DNA of 64,000 nucleotides from Persicaria tinctoria (GCA_037127255.1 JBANSL010000004.1:72128627-72192626); one strand, 5' to 3'. Counted from the stretch's first letter, positions 45,666-58,343 are shown. Program-made: numbers and translations. Notes: a model not told the origin generated them from the sequence alone.

Positions 45666-45874
45666 GTGGTAGACAAAATTGCTCATCTAAGGCACCCCCT
45701 GAACCATGATGCTATCATCTCACATCCGGAGTTCCTTTTTCTTCTTAAGAAAGACGCAATTGGTAGATGGGTCAATATGACCCGACACCACCGAAATTCT
45801 TACCCAACTAAAAAAGGCAAATGCACTTCCTTTTTCTGTTTTGTGAAGAAGGTGAAAAAACATATGCAGTAAAT

Positions 45875-47392
45875 CCTTCTTCTGTGGAAAATTCTGGCAG
45901 AACCCAATAATATCTGGGTAACTTTACTCAGACATAAATACCTGCGTTCTGCAAGTATTTTCGAGTACAAACGATCGAGAACTAGCTCTTGGCAGTGGTC
46001 TAAGCTTTCTAATTTAATTGACAATTTTAAATCAGGCCTTATTTGGTCTGTTGGAAATGGACGCACAATAAAATTCTGGACGGATAATTGGATCACAACC
46101 TCCTCCCTACAATCTCGGGTTGGTAACGGCCAAGGGTACGACCAGAATGAGACCGTTAGTGACTATATTATAGGGGGGAAATGGTGGAGCGAAAAGCTGC
46201 AAATGGCACTACCAAACAACATTGTTAAAGAGATCTTAGACATCCCCCTTCCGGCATCAAATATACAAGACCGTCTATACTGGTGGCCGGATAGGGAAGG
46301 ATGGTTTACTACGGCCAGCGCTTACAAACTGATAACTGCACAAGCCACCGCTACGCCCGATAGGAACGCTTGGATCTGGAAGATTAATGCTCCTCCAAAG
46401 GTAAAGAATTTTCTATGGAAGATTGCACAGAATGGCCTTCCCACTGTTGTGCGCCTATCTTGTAGGGGGTCGGCTGTCCCAGCTACTTGTTCACTATGCA
46501 ATATGGCCCCTGAAGACGAGGTACACATGTTTCTAGAATGCCCTTTCATACGTAAAATACACCAACTTCCGAGTCGAGAACAAACAACAATTGCCCGTTT
46601 GATCAACCAGTCACGGGATTTTAGACCCATTCTATCCAGTCTTGGAAATAGCTTAACCCCTGCCGTTCTGACTGACCTCTCTTTCACTTGGTGGACTACT
46701 TGGTACATCAGGAATCAACACTTGTTTCAACAAGCAACAATCCCCCAACACCAAACCGTCCTCCACCTGGTCAGATCACACATAGATAACTGGAAAAGAA
46801 ATTCCGCGGTAGAAGAAGAATGTGACGAAGATACACGACCCGCGTCAAGGGTCTATCCAAGGAAGACCGACAAACAAAGTCCAATTCAATGGCGCAAGCC
46901 TCCTTCGAGTTGGTTCAAACTAAATTTCGATGGTTCTTCTCTAGCCAACGGTGACAGTACGGCTGGAATCATTATTAGGGATTGGAATGGCCGCCCTGTT
47001 GCCATTTAGCACAAAGTACTAGGAAAACAGCAGGCCATCATAGCAGAGGCCCTCGCTCTCAAATTGGGGATCCAGAAAGTATTACAACTCCACATTGAAA
47101 GAATCAAAATTGAAGGTGATTGCAAAATAATCATAGACTATCTAAAGAGGACAGCTAAATGCCCTTGGGAGATTGAACTTATCCTCTCTGACGCTCAAGT
47201 CATGCTATCGACTGTAAAAGAAGTAGGTTACTTTCATGTACCTCGTATGGGCAATAGAGTGGCGGATAAGGTTGCACACTCTGCCCGAGGTAGTGATATT
47301 GAAAACAACCCATGTCTTATTAACCTCATCCGCAAGGTTGCTGCCGGGTATGACTTGCCCACCCGAATCTTTTCCTAATTAAAAAAAAAAAA
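45875..47392 (+). mobile_element. Element L: 5'-truncated L1-type LINE with target duplication
   Basis: The flanking repeats ATGCAGTAAAT are at 45864-45874 and 47393-47403, and the element ends in an A tract (47380-47392). One frame (45879-47378) encodes the C-terminus of ORF2: a zf-RVT region (WIWKINAPPKVKNFLWK, then CSLCNMAPEDEVHMFLEC) and an RNase H domain (FKLNFDGSS, EGDCK, RVADKVAHSA). One in-frame stop is at 47007-47009. The RT and endonuclease domains are missing. It sits about 0.5 kb upstream of the Lunapark start codon. Confidence 0.9.
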
Positions 47393-47403
47393 ATGCAGTA
47401 AAT

Positions 47404-47867
47404 ACAAAAATAGCAGTTGTCTTTCGGGCCTGGATTTTCATATCCTTCCCTCCGTTTAACCCTTTTTCTGTTCTTCGGCTCAAGATTCGTTTTTTCAAAT
47501 CCTGAAAATCAAACCCCACGTATCAAGGGTTCACCATGAACCTTCCCTTCAATCTTTCGGATCCCTTCGATTCCATCTCCCTCATCTCGTGATACGTTGA
47601 GACGAGATTTGAGACACCGTAATTGCGAATTCCATAAAAACAACTCCGATTCAGGCTACTGATTCGAATTTGAATGATCGTTGGCCTCTAATTCCCTTCT
47701 TCCCTCCATAATTTTGCGATTGCCTCTTCAATTTTGGATCGCTCCTGTCCCAATACCATACCGGTAAGAAGTTGTTCTTTCTCCGCAACTAAAGTTGTTC
47801 TGCACGGTTTCGGAGCTCCTGTATTTGAATCCTTCTTTTCCTTTTTCTTAATAACGCTGAACCAGAA
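47404..47867 (+). promoter_or_regulatory. Upstream region and 5' leader of the Lunapark gene
   Basis: Pyrimidine-rich leader-like sequence. A probable leader intron runs from GTAAGA (47764) to CAG (47865), two bases before the ATG at 47868. The LINE insertion limits the native upstream sequence to about 460 bp. No clear TATA box. Confidence 0.5.
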
Positions 47868-50044
47868 ATGGCCGGGGAAGACATTGCTCAGAAATCAGGC
47901 AGGACTGAATACGAGAAATCCAAGGAAAAGAAGCCAAAGAGGAATGAGGGGGGACTCATCTCTCGAATTTGGCAAGGACTCTTCGGCGACCGAGATGATG
48001 ATTTCGAGAGGAGATTGGAGCGCATTTCCAAAGAAGAAGCTGCGATTTTGTTTAGAATTCGAACCAGGTCGCATACCTGGGGGAGGATCATCAGGCATCT
48101 TATTATCTTCTCTGTATTTTTGGAGGTATAAAATAGTACGGTTCGAAACGGCCTGGAATGATGATTGATGAATGGGGCACCGCACTGTTATTTAATTAGC
48201 GGGTTCTATCCATTATTTTTTATATTAATGATCTTAAAATTTATTCCTATCATTTCAAGTGTTGCTATGTTGAATTGAATGAGAAAAACATGGATTGTGA
48301 ATGTCTTACAGTAAACCTGCAGCAAATCTGTGATTTTTGCTGTTGATTATGGGTTGAAGTTATTGCTGATTGAACTGCTGCTGGATTTGTAGATGGTAAA
48401 ATATATAGGTTTATAGTGATATTCGCGATGTTGAATGCCATGGAAAGTCTGATTGTGTGTTTTGTGTTAATTCCTTTAGAAGATGTAAGTATAATAGTCT
48501 TTTAATTGATGGTATGCCTTTCAGTTTATTGCTGTTGGTTATGCTCTTGTGACTGCAAGAGCGGTAGAAGATTGGCAGAAGAGGGTGCTTCATCTGCTGC
48601 CGATGTTTCTTTTTCCTGCAGTCGCATCTGTCACTTACACATCCCTTATTAACTTCATGAAGATGTGTGAGTTTTCTTGAATCTGTCATGTTTTTTTTAT
48701 GAATCAGATTTCTGTTCATTCTGTGTTGATAGTGAAGCTGTTCAGTACTGATATCAACTGAAATGAGTAACACTGCTAAGGAGATATTGTTTTTCTTTTT
48801 TCTCCTTAAGGTAGGGAGAACTGGAGAAGTTTTCAGAAGAAATTCGTTTTAATTTTTATTTATGGAATGCCTAAACTAGGTGAAATAAGACATAATGCGT
48901 GTGAAAGTAATCTTATTTCATTGAAATGTGACAGTGTGTTCACTCAGTGGTTTGTCAAAATGTTATATCATTGGAGAAAAATGATATATGTTTCCAGTTG
49001 GATGCTGTCGTGATAAACTTTCATTTGTCGATCAGGTGAACGCAAGGACCATAAGACTTTAGAAAATCTTCGTGCTGAACGGCAATGCAAGATTGATGAA
49101 TTGAAGGAGAAAACGAATTACTACATCACACAGCAGCTCATTCATGTAAATAGCTTTTGAACTGTTGTTCCATTAACTCATCCAGTTTTTGTTTTTTCCT
49201 TTCCGTTAATGATTGTGAAAAGCCTCTTTTTTTTTGCAGAAATACGACACAGACCCCGCTGCAAAAGCAGCTGCCGCCACCATTCTAGCAGCCAAGTTAG
49301 GTGCAGACTCAGGTCTCAAAGTTTATGTTGAAGATGATTTGCACATTCATACTAGTACTGGAAGAAGCAGTGATGATGAATTTGTGCAACCTGATGGGCT
49401 TCGGAGGAGGAAGCAACCTCGTTCAAGAAGTGCCGGAAGTAGTCCTGTGCCACTGGATCCGAATCCTGATCTGGCTCTATTGCAACAAATGGGAGATGAG
49501 ATTGCTGATCAGCAAAACCAACCTGCATATGTCGATCACTACCAGCAAGGGCAAGGATCGGATGCGTATTCAAGTGGTTGGTTGGCTCGGTTTGCAGCAT
49601 TGCTCGTGGGAGAGGATCCGACGCAATGCTTTGCTCTTATTTGTGGTAACTGCCGCATGCACAATGGTATGTTCTTGTGCAATACTAGTAAATGGGCTAA
49701 AATGGATCCATATATACGATCTAAGGATGCAACTCGGTTGTCTTGATGCAGGACTTGCAACTAAGGAAGATTTCCCTTACCTGACATACATTTGCCCACA
49801 TTGCCATGTTGTGAACGGTCCGAGTAAAAAGGAAGGTCGAATCTCCCAATCGAGCAGCCCAAGAGCTGCCTCCTCCCTGGCAGCCGAAAATACCAAAGCA
49901 ACAACAAGCAGTGCCAATCAGTATCCGAGAGAGGTGACACTGGAAAACGTTGAAGATGAACCGAAAGCCTCACCAGTAACCATACAAGCAAGCGATCAAG
50001 GAGGAGGCGAAAACGCGGTGACATCCGAAGACAAGGAGAGTTGA
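47868..50044 (+). CDS. LNP: Lunapark-type ER tubule junction protein, five coding exons
   Basis: Proposed exons are 47868-48125, 48525-48666, 49036-49145, 49240-49666 and 49752-50044. All introns have GT...AG borders and the frame is kept across them, giving 409 residues, about the size of Arabidopsis LNP proteins. Two membrane segments (about residues 74-96 and 107-130) are followed by a coiled-coil-prone stretch with ENLRAERQCKIDELKEK. The zinc ribbon has the cysteine pairs 305/308 and 327/330 (CGNC and CPHC), and a serine- and acid-rich tail follows. Lunapark proteins sit at three-way junctions of the endoplasmic reticulum and shape the tubular network. The exon structure is read from splice signals and protein continuity, not from transcripts. 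Confidence 0.9.
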
Positions 50045-50502
50045 AAGCCTTAAAATTGTTGTGTTGTGTGATTGACTGATTGTTAATAGTATATGTTCTT
50101 GTATTGCCTTGTTGGTTTGGGGATTGATAGATCATTGGTGATAAAATATTTAGAGGTGTATAAATCAAAGTGACCAGGTGGCTTTGCTGTAATTTGACAT
50201 TGTGAATTTCAAGCTTTCGTACACAAACTGTTTTATTTTTCAGCATTTTTTATTTCATTTGCTGTGTTGGGCCTCTTTTTGTTTCTTTCATTAGTTTGCA
50301 ACTTGGTATAGACGCCTAAAGTATTGTTAATTGAACCAATGTAGTGAGTGGGTGTAAATTTAGGTTGTGGAGGTGGAGGTTATTTTTGTAGCAGGTGGAA
50401 AAGGTTGAGGTTAATATTTAAAAATAACCTGTTTGGTTGGTAAAAGATTATTTTTAATAGTTTGTATGTAAAAGACTAAACTGCCTTGATAATAAACCCT
50501 AA

Positions 50503-52566
50503 TTGGATGGTGTTCCATGGCCAATATATCTTGTCATGAGGCCCAACATGCTGATCAAAGCTGCTAAGCGTTTTCATGGCGTGATTCTGCAACTGAAGCC
50601 AATAAGGTGTTACCGGCTTAACCCTTTCACTTCTTCTTCAAGCCAGAGTATCTTCCTGCCATATGTTGACCCTCCCAGCTCTTCCAAGCGCTTGAGCTAT
50701 TACTTGAAGCTTGGAGAGATTGACAATGCAGACAAGCTGTTTGATGAAATTCCCCACAGAGATGTTGTCGTTTGGTCCATCATGATTCATGGATATGCTA
50801 AGAATGGGATGTATGAGGAATGTCTCGGGTTGTTTTCTTCAATGCGTGGTTCAGGCTTGACCCCGAATTCATATACTGTGGTCGGCGTTCTTGGGGGCGT
50901 AGTCGGTCTGCGTGATCTGGTCCTTGCAGAATGCGTTCATGGATTTGTGTTCAAGTGTGGGTTAGAGTCTAACTTTATGGTTGCAACTGCGTTGCTCGAT
51001 ACGTATGCAAAATGTGGAAGGGTATCTGTTTGCTATGAGCTGTTCAACCAAATGGATTGTCCGTCTTTGGTTTCGTGCAATGCCTTGCTTGCAGGATTGA
51101 TATATAATCAGCTCTTTGAGGAGGCAATACGAATGTTCATCGAGTTCAGGCGAGACTGTCTTGTGCCGAATTCCTCAACAGCTTTATCTGTTATCCAAGG
51201 CTGCATTGCTTGTAATTCATGGGCTCTGTGTGAATCCGTGCACGCCTTGGCTATCCAGCTCGGCCTTGTAACAGAGGTGTCAGTTAGTAATTCGATACTC
51301 AACATCTACTCGAGCTTGAGGAACTTGGATGCGGCTGAGAAGGCTTTCGCTGAAATAAAAAGTAAAGATGCCGCGAGTTACAGCACAGTGATGGGGTTGT
51401 TCAATGAGCTCGAAATGGCCTCGGAGTCCATACAACTCTTCCAACAAATGAAGCTTTCAGGGGTGAAGTATGACCTTATAACCACTATGAATGTGATTGC
51501 AGCTTGTGCTATCCTGGGGGATATGAAAAGGGCCAAACAAGTTCATGCTCACACAATTGTTCGTGGTTACGGGTCAGAGCTCATCTTTCTCAACTCTGTC
51601 ATTGCAATGTATGCCAAGTGTGGCGATCCATTTCGCTCAAGGGCCATTTTTGATCGAATGAGCAGTAGAAGCTCAGTCTCGTGGGCAGCGATCATCTCAG
51701 GATTTATATACAGTGGACACCCTCAAGAGGCTGTGGAGCTCCTCAACAGATTCCGAAAAGAAGAGTTTTGCAGCTTCGATTTGGCAATCGTGGTAAGTTC
51801 CCTGAAAGTCTCTGGCCAGCTTGCCCTCTTGGAGCTATGCCAGCAGCTTCATACCTTCACCCTTCGCGCTGGTTTTTCTCAATACCCATCTGTCGTAAGC
51901 AGTCTCATATCAGCTTATTCCAAGTGTGGAAATGTACAACTTGCTGAAAATGTTTTTCAAGGGACGGATGATGATGGCATCCGGAATGTGATCTCATGGA
52001 ATGCAATCTTAAGTGGTTTAGGAATGAACGGACATGGAAGAAAAGCTTTGTCATTCTTCCATGACATGTTGAAGAGTGGAGAAGAACCCGACAGCGCAAC
52101 ATATCTCTGCATTCTCACTGCCTGTAGCCACGCAGGATTGGTTGAAGAGGGATTAGAGATATTCGAGCAAATGGTCAAAGAAAATAGGGCAGCTGAAAAG
52201 CATTTCTGGTGCATTGTGGATTTGCTTTCCAGATCAGGTTGGGTTTCAGATACGAATGGCTTCCTAAGCAGTGCCGTGGAGGGGATGATGGGTAAGAATG
52301 CGTGGAAAGCCTTGCTTAGCGGCTGCCTGCGTCATGGAAACACAAACCTGGCTGAATATGCAACTAAGAGGATTCAAGCTATGCATGTAGACAACGTAGA
52401 TGAAGCAGTGCTCTTATCCAATGTTCTCGCATCCGCTGGAAGGTTTGAGGATTCAGAAGCGTGGAGATCAAGCATTGACAGGAACAGATTGATGAAAAAT
52501 CCCAGACTCAGTCATATAGGTAAAGCAATTTGTACAGATTATTTCCATGAGCATGAAGGGAGTTAA
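50503..52566 (+). CDS. Pentatricopeptide repeat protein, PLS class with E domain
   Basis: A single intronless frame of 687 codons, starting 458 bp after the Lunapark stop. The N-terminus is basic and serine-rich, consistent with an organelle-targeting peptide. A second methionine at residue 13 is an alternative start. From about residue 60 there is a run of about a dozen helical repeats, with signatures such as LFDEIPHRDVVVWSIMIHGY, YAKCGRVSVCYELFNQM and SWNAILSGLGMNGHGRKAL. The C-terminus (from about residue 590, WKALLSGCLRHGN) is an E-type domain, and no DYW domain follows. Members of this class bind organellar RNA, usually for C-to-U editing together with a DYW partner. The target RNA cannot be read from the sequence. 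Confidence 0.9.
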   Translation: MDGVPWPIYLVMRPNMLIKAAKRFHGVILQLKPIRCYRLNPFTSSSSQSIFLPYVDPPSSSKRLSYYLKLGEIDNADKLFDEIPHRDVVVWSIMIHGYAKNGMYEECLGLFSSMRGSGLTPNSYTVVGVLGGVVGLRDLVLAECVHGFVFKCGLESNFMVATALLDTYAKCGRVSVCYELFNQMDCPSLVSCNALLAGLIYNQLFEEAIRMFIEFRRDCLVPNSSTALSVIQGCIACNSWALCESVHALAIQLGLVTEVSVSNSILNIYSSLRNLDAAEKAFAEIKSKDAASYSTVMGLFNELEMASESIQLFQQMKLSGVKYDLITTMNVIAACAILGDMKRAKQVHAHTIVRGYGSELIFLNSVIAMYAKCGDPFRSRAIFDRMSSRSSVSWAAIISGFIYSGHPQEAVELLNRFRKEEFCSFDLAIVVSSLKVSGQLALLELCQQLHTFTLRAGFSQYPSVVSSLISAYSKCGNVQLAENVFQGTDDDGIRNVISWNAILSGLGMNGHGRKALSFFHDMLKSGEEPDSATYLCILTACSHAGLVEEGLEIFEQMVKENRAAEKHFWCIVDLLSRSGWVSDTNGFLSSAVEGMMGKNAWKALLSGCLRHGNTNLAEYATKRIQAMHVDNVDEAVLLSNVLASAGRFEDSEAWRSSIDRNRLMKNPRLSHIGKAICTDYFHEHEGS

Positions 52567-53819
52567 TGTGAGTTTTATGTGGGAAATTGGTAAGTTGAGT
52601 TGTAACTTGTTGAGAATATAGCAAAATGAAGATGTACTGTTTCACTTGATTAATTGAATTGATGTTGTTTTGCTGGAATTGATCCTCAAATTGCCAGAAT
52701 CAAATATTTTAGTGAACATAAAATGTAAAAGATAAACAGCAAGCGCAATTTCATTTCTTAGAATTTCAATAACATTACATACAGAATAAAATTCCATTAC
52801 AGTGTAGATATACATACAGAACACAAACATTAATGTGCTATGGTTAAAAGAAGTACAACAAGGAACAAATCAACAAATCATGGATATTGCACTGCTATAA
52901 ACAGCAGCCACTGAAACTTGAACAACTTCAGCCCTTTGCTTGATGGGGAAAACTTTAATCAGCAGAGACTCTTTAGACAAATATGCAAGACTGCAACCAT
53001 TTCTTGTGCACTGCTGCCTTGTAAAGAAGCTCCAAAAATAAAACTCAATCCAACAGCCTAAATTCATAGTATTTGGCCAATGTACGGCGAGCAGGGACAT
53101 GAAATCAACCGCTTTCCTGCAAAATCACAAATGACAAAATCACATTGTGAATCATATAGTATAACTTACAAAACATGAGAATGGGGAGAAAGAAGCTTGT
53201 CAAAGAATTGAACTTTTAGGCCAAAATAGGTTTAAAATTTCTAGAAGGTGATGAATTTGAGTAAGAAGATGAGAAACTAAACACAATCAAGTACAGCATT
53301 AAAGATCGAATACAGATTAGGGTTAGGAAAAAAAAATCGACTGTATTTAACTTGGGGGAGGGAGGGAGGGAGAAACAGGATGTAAATATCGAACGAAAAA
53401 GAAAGAGAAAAATGGAGTGTTATAGATTTGTGGGGAGAGCCCGCAAAGACCATCATCGCGCAAATAGGGCTCAGGCAGCGGGCAGTCGTCATCGCAGCAA
53501 AGGAGGGGACGGCGCCGAAAGAGCCTCCAGCAGCAACACCGTGGTGAAGAGGGTGGCTCGAAGCGGCGGGCGAGGCTCCCAGCTGCTCGGATAAGATCAA
53601 GTAGTGTTATCCCTAATTAGGGTTCGAGGTTATAGCTTTATAGTAGTAGTAGCAGCTGAAGATGGTAGAGATGCAGTTGCTGGCTTTAGTTTCTTCGTGG
53701 ACTTCTCTGATTTATTTTGCCCAGCCCAAATGGCGGATTGCCGGATTCGGGTCCGGATTCGGATCCAGATCCGGATCCATTCCCGTGCCATATTTGACCC
53801 GATTTGTCATTTTCTGTCA
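52567..53819. other. Region downstream of the PPR gene; possible small minus-strand gene not resolved
   Basis: It contains two open stretches on the minus strand: 53100-52870 (starting MSLLAVHWPN, preceded by a TTTTGCAG acceptor-like site) and 53600-53277. It also has a basic 80-codon frame on plus (53352-53594). I recognise none of them. The C-run at 53357-53372 and the balanced base composition near 53400-53600 suggest the 5' end of a real transcript. Short GGATCCGGATTCGG-type repeats occur at 53740-53780. Confidence 0.3.
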
Positions 53820-54240
53820 TCTTTTTTATTTTATTTTTTTACAGTAGACAAACATTCGGAGTTATTACAAAGAATTTAAATGCGCTCCGGGATCATCTAA
53901 CGGATGATGGTACAATGTTCCATATTAAAAGGGATTGTAGATCTATCACTAATGATATATCTAGTGGTTATATAATCTATAACTTTGTTCGCTTCTCTGT
54001 ATAGAACCCTTTCGAAAGTTGCTTCCATGATCTTAATTTCTTCTATCTGGCACTTAATCTCCCATCTACTGTCTTTTCCTTTAGAAAGAATTCTCATCAG
54101 CTCTTGGTTGTTTCCTTCTACGACGATCTTGTTTAAGCCTAATCTTCGTGCTACCTTCATCCCTATAGAACTGCTACTGCTTCAGTTTGAATAACTGTAC
54201 CTTGATCTTGTCACCCAACAATTTCAAGGTTGTTACTTGT
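53820..54240 (-). pseudogene. LINE-type RNase H fragment
   Basis: The minus-strand frame 54160-53897 reads LGLNKIVVEGNNQELMRIL and YREANKVIDYI, the C-terminal half of the RNase H domain (RVT_3) found in plant LINEs. A T-rich tract at 53819-53840 (A-rich on the minus strand) may be its old tail. A short host RNase H-like gene is less likely because only this part is present. Confidence 0.65.
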
Positions 54241-54989
54241 TAAGAGTATAATCAAAACTACTATTTGTTTCTCGCGTTTTTATTAATAAATTATAGTTTA
54301 TTATATTAAATTTATTTTTTATTAAATTTTATGTGAAAATTAAAATATTTTATTTCAAATATTTTAATAAAAATAATAGGTTTTGTAACAACTAAAATAA
54401 TAAAATCTTATCATTAATTAATAATTAAATCTTATCATTAGATAATTAAATAATAATGAAATCTTATCATTAGACATAATGAACTAAAATAATCAATCTT
54501 AATTAATAAAAATAAAATAATTTAAGTTATAATATTTCTAAAATAATTCATGGTATAATGATAAATTTTGTAACCACTTAAGATATAAGATGGACACATA
54601 AGATGACACATGAATAAAATAGATGATGTCATTGTTTAATGTTGTTTAAATAAGAGGGACACATAGATTTTTTTATTATTATGAAAGAATTTGAGATATC
54701 AGATAACTAGTTATCTAGTAATTCTAAAGGTTGACTAATCGGCAGACGGACTAACCATCGACATACAACTCATATAACAACACAAATCTATAAAGATGAA
54801 AGAAAAACTCAACATCGCATAAAAGCCGTCAACCAGCGAAAAAATCAAGGAAAACCCCAAGCGAATCACAAATACCGAGAACACAAGAGAGTTCAAAGAC
54901 TCACACTGCATCATAGAAATTTACCTATCAGGTTCACTTCATACGTGGATTTTCTCTTATGTTCCATCAACTGAAACAGAGGAATAATC
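54241..54989. other. AT-rich spacer, last part probably Copia
   Basis: Very AT-rich to about 54720 with TAATAAT-type simple sequence; no gene seen. From about 54720 to 54989 the minus strand continues the Copia element interrupted by solo LTR M, without a recognisable domain. Confidence 0.45.
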
Positions 54990-56596
54990 TGATGTCCACT
55001 AAAGTAATCATGTTCTTATGCACATTTTAGCTCCTTATTCTAAGTACATTGCATAATTCGGGTTGGGAATATGTTGAATTAGTGTATTATAAGCTTATTT
55101 GCCAGAAATTGAGGTCTACACGAGTTTCTGTTTAATATTGCAGAATTTGGAGCCATTCTGGGCGCAAAACCAAGTCGAGGACTGAAGACGCACACGACTC
55201 GAGCACGAGGAGTACTCGACGTCGAGTACATCTACTCGACGTCGAGTACATCTACTCGACGTCGAGTACATCTACTCGACGTCGACTAGACCTGGAGCCT
55301 TACCCGAGCTTGACGAGAAGCAGACCACTCGAGACCCTGAAGATCACCCGAGATCAACGAGATTACTCGACGTCGACTACGTTATTTTTGGGCCGCGAGT
55401 CCGTTGGGCCAATTATCCGAGGATGTGTGGATTACTTGGGCTCGAAGGAAGACCGGTTCTATCACGTTTTCATCAAGATCTATCTATGGAAGAGAAGATT
55501 TATTCATCACATGGAGAGTTTAGATATTTACCTTTTTAGATTAATGTTTCTTTTATCCAAATTTGTATCTTTAGGATTATATAGGATTTGCTTACCTTGA
55601 ATAGCAAGGATTAAGCCTTATAAATAAAGCCCATGTGGCTAGTTTTTATTCATTCCAATTTACACACAAGAAATAGCGAGTTAGGAGAGAGAGAGAGAGA
55701 GAGGCCGAGTGGAGCAAGAGAGCGGAAGTAATCTGGCTTTGTTCGGTTTGTACTTTCTTCAGTTTTATTTAATGCAAGTAGTTATTTCCCTGTTATTATT
55801 GATGGTTGTTATGATGAAGAACGAGTAGTCACCCAACTTCTAGGGTCGGGGTGAGCCCGACGATAGCCATGCATGCTTGAGTTAAGGATTCGAATTTTAT
55901 TATGTTTTGATAATCCACTACATTTATTATGTTTATTACCTAATTAATAGAGATTCAGGTTAACCACTTGGATTATAAACATAAAATTGATAGATATAAT
56001 TAGGGTTTCTTGAAAGTGTTGTCTAATTGTTGGAAAAGGCGAAAGCTTGATCCTTTGATGTGATTGCATGATTATCTCTCTTTACCTTGCCTTATGCATG
56101 CTTGATTATCGTTGTTGCAAACCCCGGTCTTAGAAGTTTTCTTTCAAATTGTTTATTTCGAATCTGCAAAGCCTAGTTCTGGTTCGTTACATTTATGCAT
56201 TCTACTCAACTTCGACTAAGCCTAGTCGACGTCGACCACTAATCACTCGATCAAGCGAGATCGTTTCCGTTTGTGTTTCTGCAGGTACTCGGCCAAGCTA
56301 CTCGACTACGACTTCTACTCGACGTCGACTACTCCCTGTGCCTGCCACTGCTCGAAATCGACTATACTGACCCTTGTCGAATACCACCTAGTTGAGGTCG
56401 AGTACTCTGCAGTCGATCACCGTTCGTGAGATTCTTTTGCTATCCAGGATCCACTAACTCGCTTCCTCGAGGATCGATCCTGATTTCCTTTTGCTACAAC
56501 GGGAGGGAGTCTTGAAAACTATTTGTATCAGAACGGAATCGGTTTGCTTTACTTTATTTGTATTCTATTTGCAAATCTCGATTTCCTCCTATAACA
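54990..56596 (+). repeat. Element M: solo LTR (1,607 bp) of an Athila family
   Basis: TGATGTCCAC...TATAACA is flanked by TAATC (54985-54989) and TCATC (56597-56601), one mismatch. A TATA-like TATAAATAAAG is at 55619. It has at least four head-to-tail copies of CTCGACGTCGA (55215-55285), so this family has the ACGT core. It is inserted in Copia element N. Confidence 0.85.
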
Positions 56597-57716
56597 TCAT
56601 CAACTTCTGATTTTCTGTTGAAAGATTTTGAAACACCTGGCCACTATCAGCAACAATCTTTCTTTTGATTTAGACACATTTCCTGCCTTGTGATACTTAT
56701 CCATTTGTTGTTTCTCTTTCTCATCACTTCCATTCTTCGACATTTGTGGCTTCTATTTATTCTTGTGATGCCATCTGAGATACCAAAACATCTCCTAACA
56801 CTTGTCAGATTTTATATTCCCATTACAATGCACACACTTTTCCTTCTTCAATATTTCGCCCTATTATATTTCCCCATGAGAGCAATAGACTCTGTACTAG
56901 ATTCCAGATGAGTGATTTTCTGACTGATCTCATCTTGCACCAACAGTGAGTGTGCATGACTTGCAGTTGGCAATGCATTTGACATTAAGAATTGCCTCCT
57001 GACTGCATCGTACTTTTCATTAAGCACCATCAAGAATTTCATCAACTTGTCCTCTTGCTTGGATGCTTTGAGTCTTCCAGAGATGTTGCATTCGCAATTT
57101 CCGCAAGGACACCTTATCGGAGTTACCATTTCGGATAAGTGCTGCCATAGTCCCTTCATCTCGGTGAAATAATTCGTAACTTGCAAGCCACCTTGATTGC
57201 ACTTTGTAGCTCGCTTAATTTGGAAAATTAGAGGTTCATTTTTCTTGCAATAGTTGTCTTGTAGATCATTATATTTCTTTAACTAGATCGAGCTTATCAA
57301 CTGTTACATACATCTCCTTCGATACGGTGTTTAGAATCCAAGAACAAACCATATCGGTAAATCGTTATCACATTATATAGTTTTCTACCATTTCAACTAT
57401 AGTTTTAGAATTCAAGAACAAACCATATCGGTAAATCGTTGTCACATTGAAAAGTTTTCTATCGTTTCCACTAGAGTTCCATCTACAAATCCAGTTTTGT
57501 TCTTTAGAAAGAGATGACCCCATCTCCTATCATTGTCACTAGTAATATGAAGACTAGTGATGAGAGTCATACTTGAATTCTCAGCATGGTAGATGAAGAA
57601 TGGATTATGCAAATCCGTGGTCGTGATCTGATCTCGTCGTCGATCAGCTCTTGAGGTATTCGCTAGATTCATCTTTCCTTCAATGTCATCTTTGTATCCA
57701 GGTTTGAATCATCAAT
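56597..57716 (-). pseudogene. gag: Element N: Ty1/Copia Gag remnant
   Basis: On the minus strand, 57672-57442 encodes the N-terminal Gag signature (LITSLHITSDN, then NKTGFVDGTL). The frame 57186-56848 encodes the central part (EDKLMKFLMVLNEKYDAVRRQ). A decayed CX2C...C knuckle follows at 56840-56790. Stops and a 73-bp tandem duplication (57331-57402 and 57403-57476) break the frame. No Copia pol is found. Confidence 0.8.
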
Positions 57717-57728
57717 GCTCTGATATCA
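57717..57728 (-). other. Copia primer binding site
   Basis: TGATATCAGAGC on the minus strand, one base from the initiator-tRNA-Met-type site TGGTATCAGAGC of plant Copia elements. It lies just upstream of the Gag remnant. Confidence 0.75.
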
Positions 57729-57732
57729 TCTT

Positions 57733-58343
57733 GCTTCTGCGGATCATTTTCCTCTTTTCAAAAGGACTCGATTAAGGTTCAAACTAGATGGGGGATGGCT
57801 CTCCTATGACCCTAACAAAGACTCTCAGACGCACATATTCGTTCTACCAAAGACGAAGAGAAAACATATGCTCAATCAATAGTGCAATTCTAAGCATGCT
57901 ACTATATGAATGTTCTGCACCTAGCATACTATATAACACTCAGGCATGAGAGTCCGATGTAAATAAGTTTCGAGAACTTACCTGGTAGGACCACTGCAAA
58001 AGAAATCCAATAAGTAATCCAAAAGTAGATCACATATCACCTAAATATAAAGAATATCAGTATGAGACTTATTAAAATCGAATAAATTAATGATAAGTAC
58101 TTTAACTTTTATATATAAAATGATTTTATAATTTATATTTCGAGTTAAGGAATGAATATAGTTTTAAACATATTGAAATGCATACGATAGTTTCTATAGC
58201 ATTTTAAATTTAAATATAATCTATTAGGTAAAATTTTATTACTCATTGTTGTAGAATTTTTACTAGATGAAAATAACTGATTGATGTTGTGGTTTCTGAT
58301 AACTTCATTTAACCTTAATTGGGGAGGTGTGTGTGCGTATGTG
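57733..58343 (-). repeat. Probable Copia LTR, outer end undefined
   Basis: It is adjacent to the PBS and ends in CA on the minus strand. It becomes AT-rich toward 58300 and no LTR start is identified before element O begins. Confidence 0.45.
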
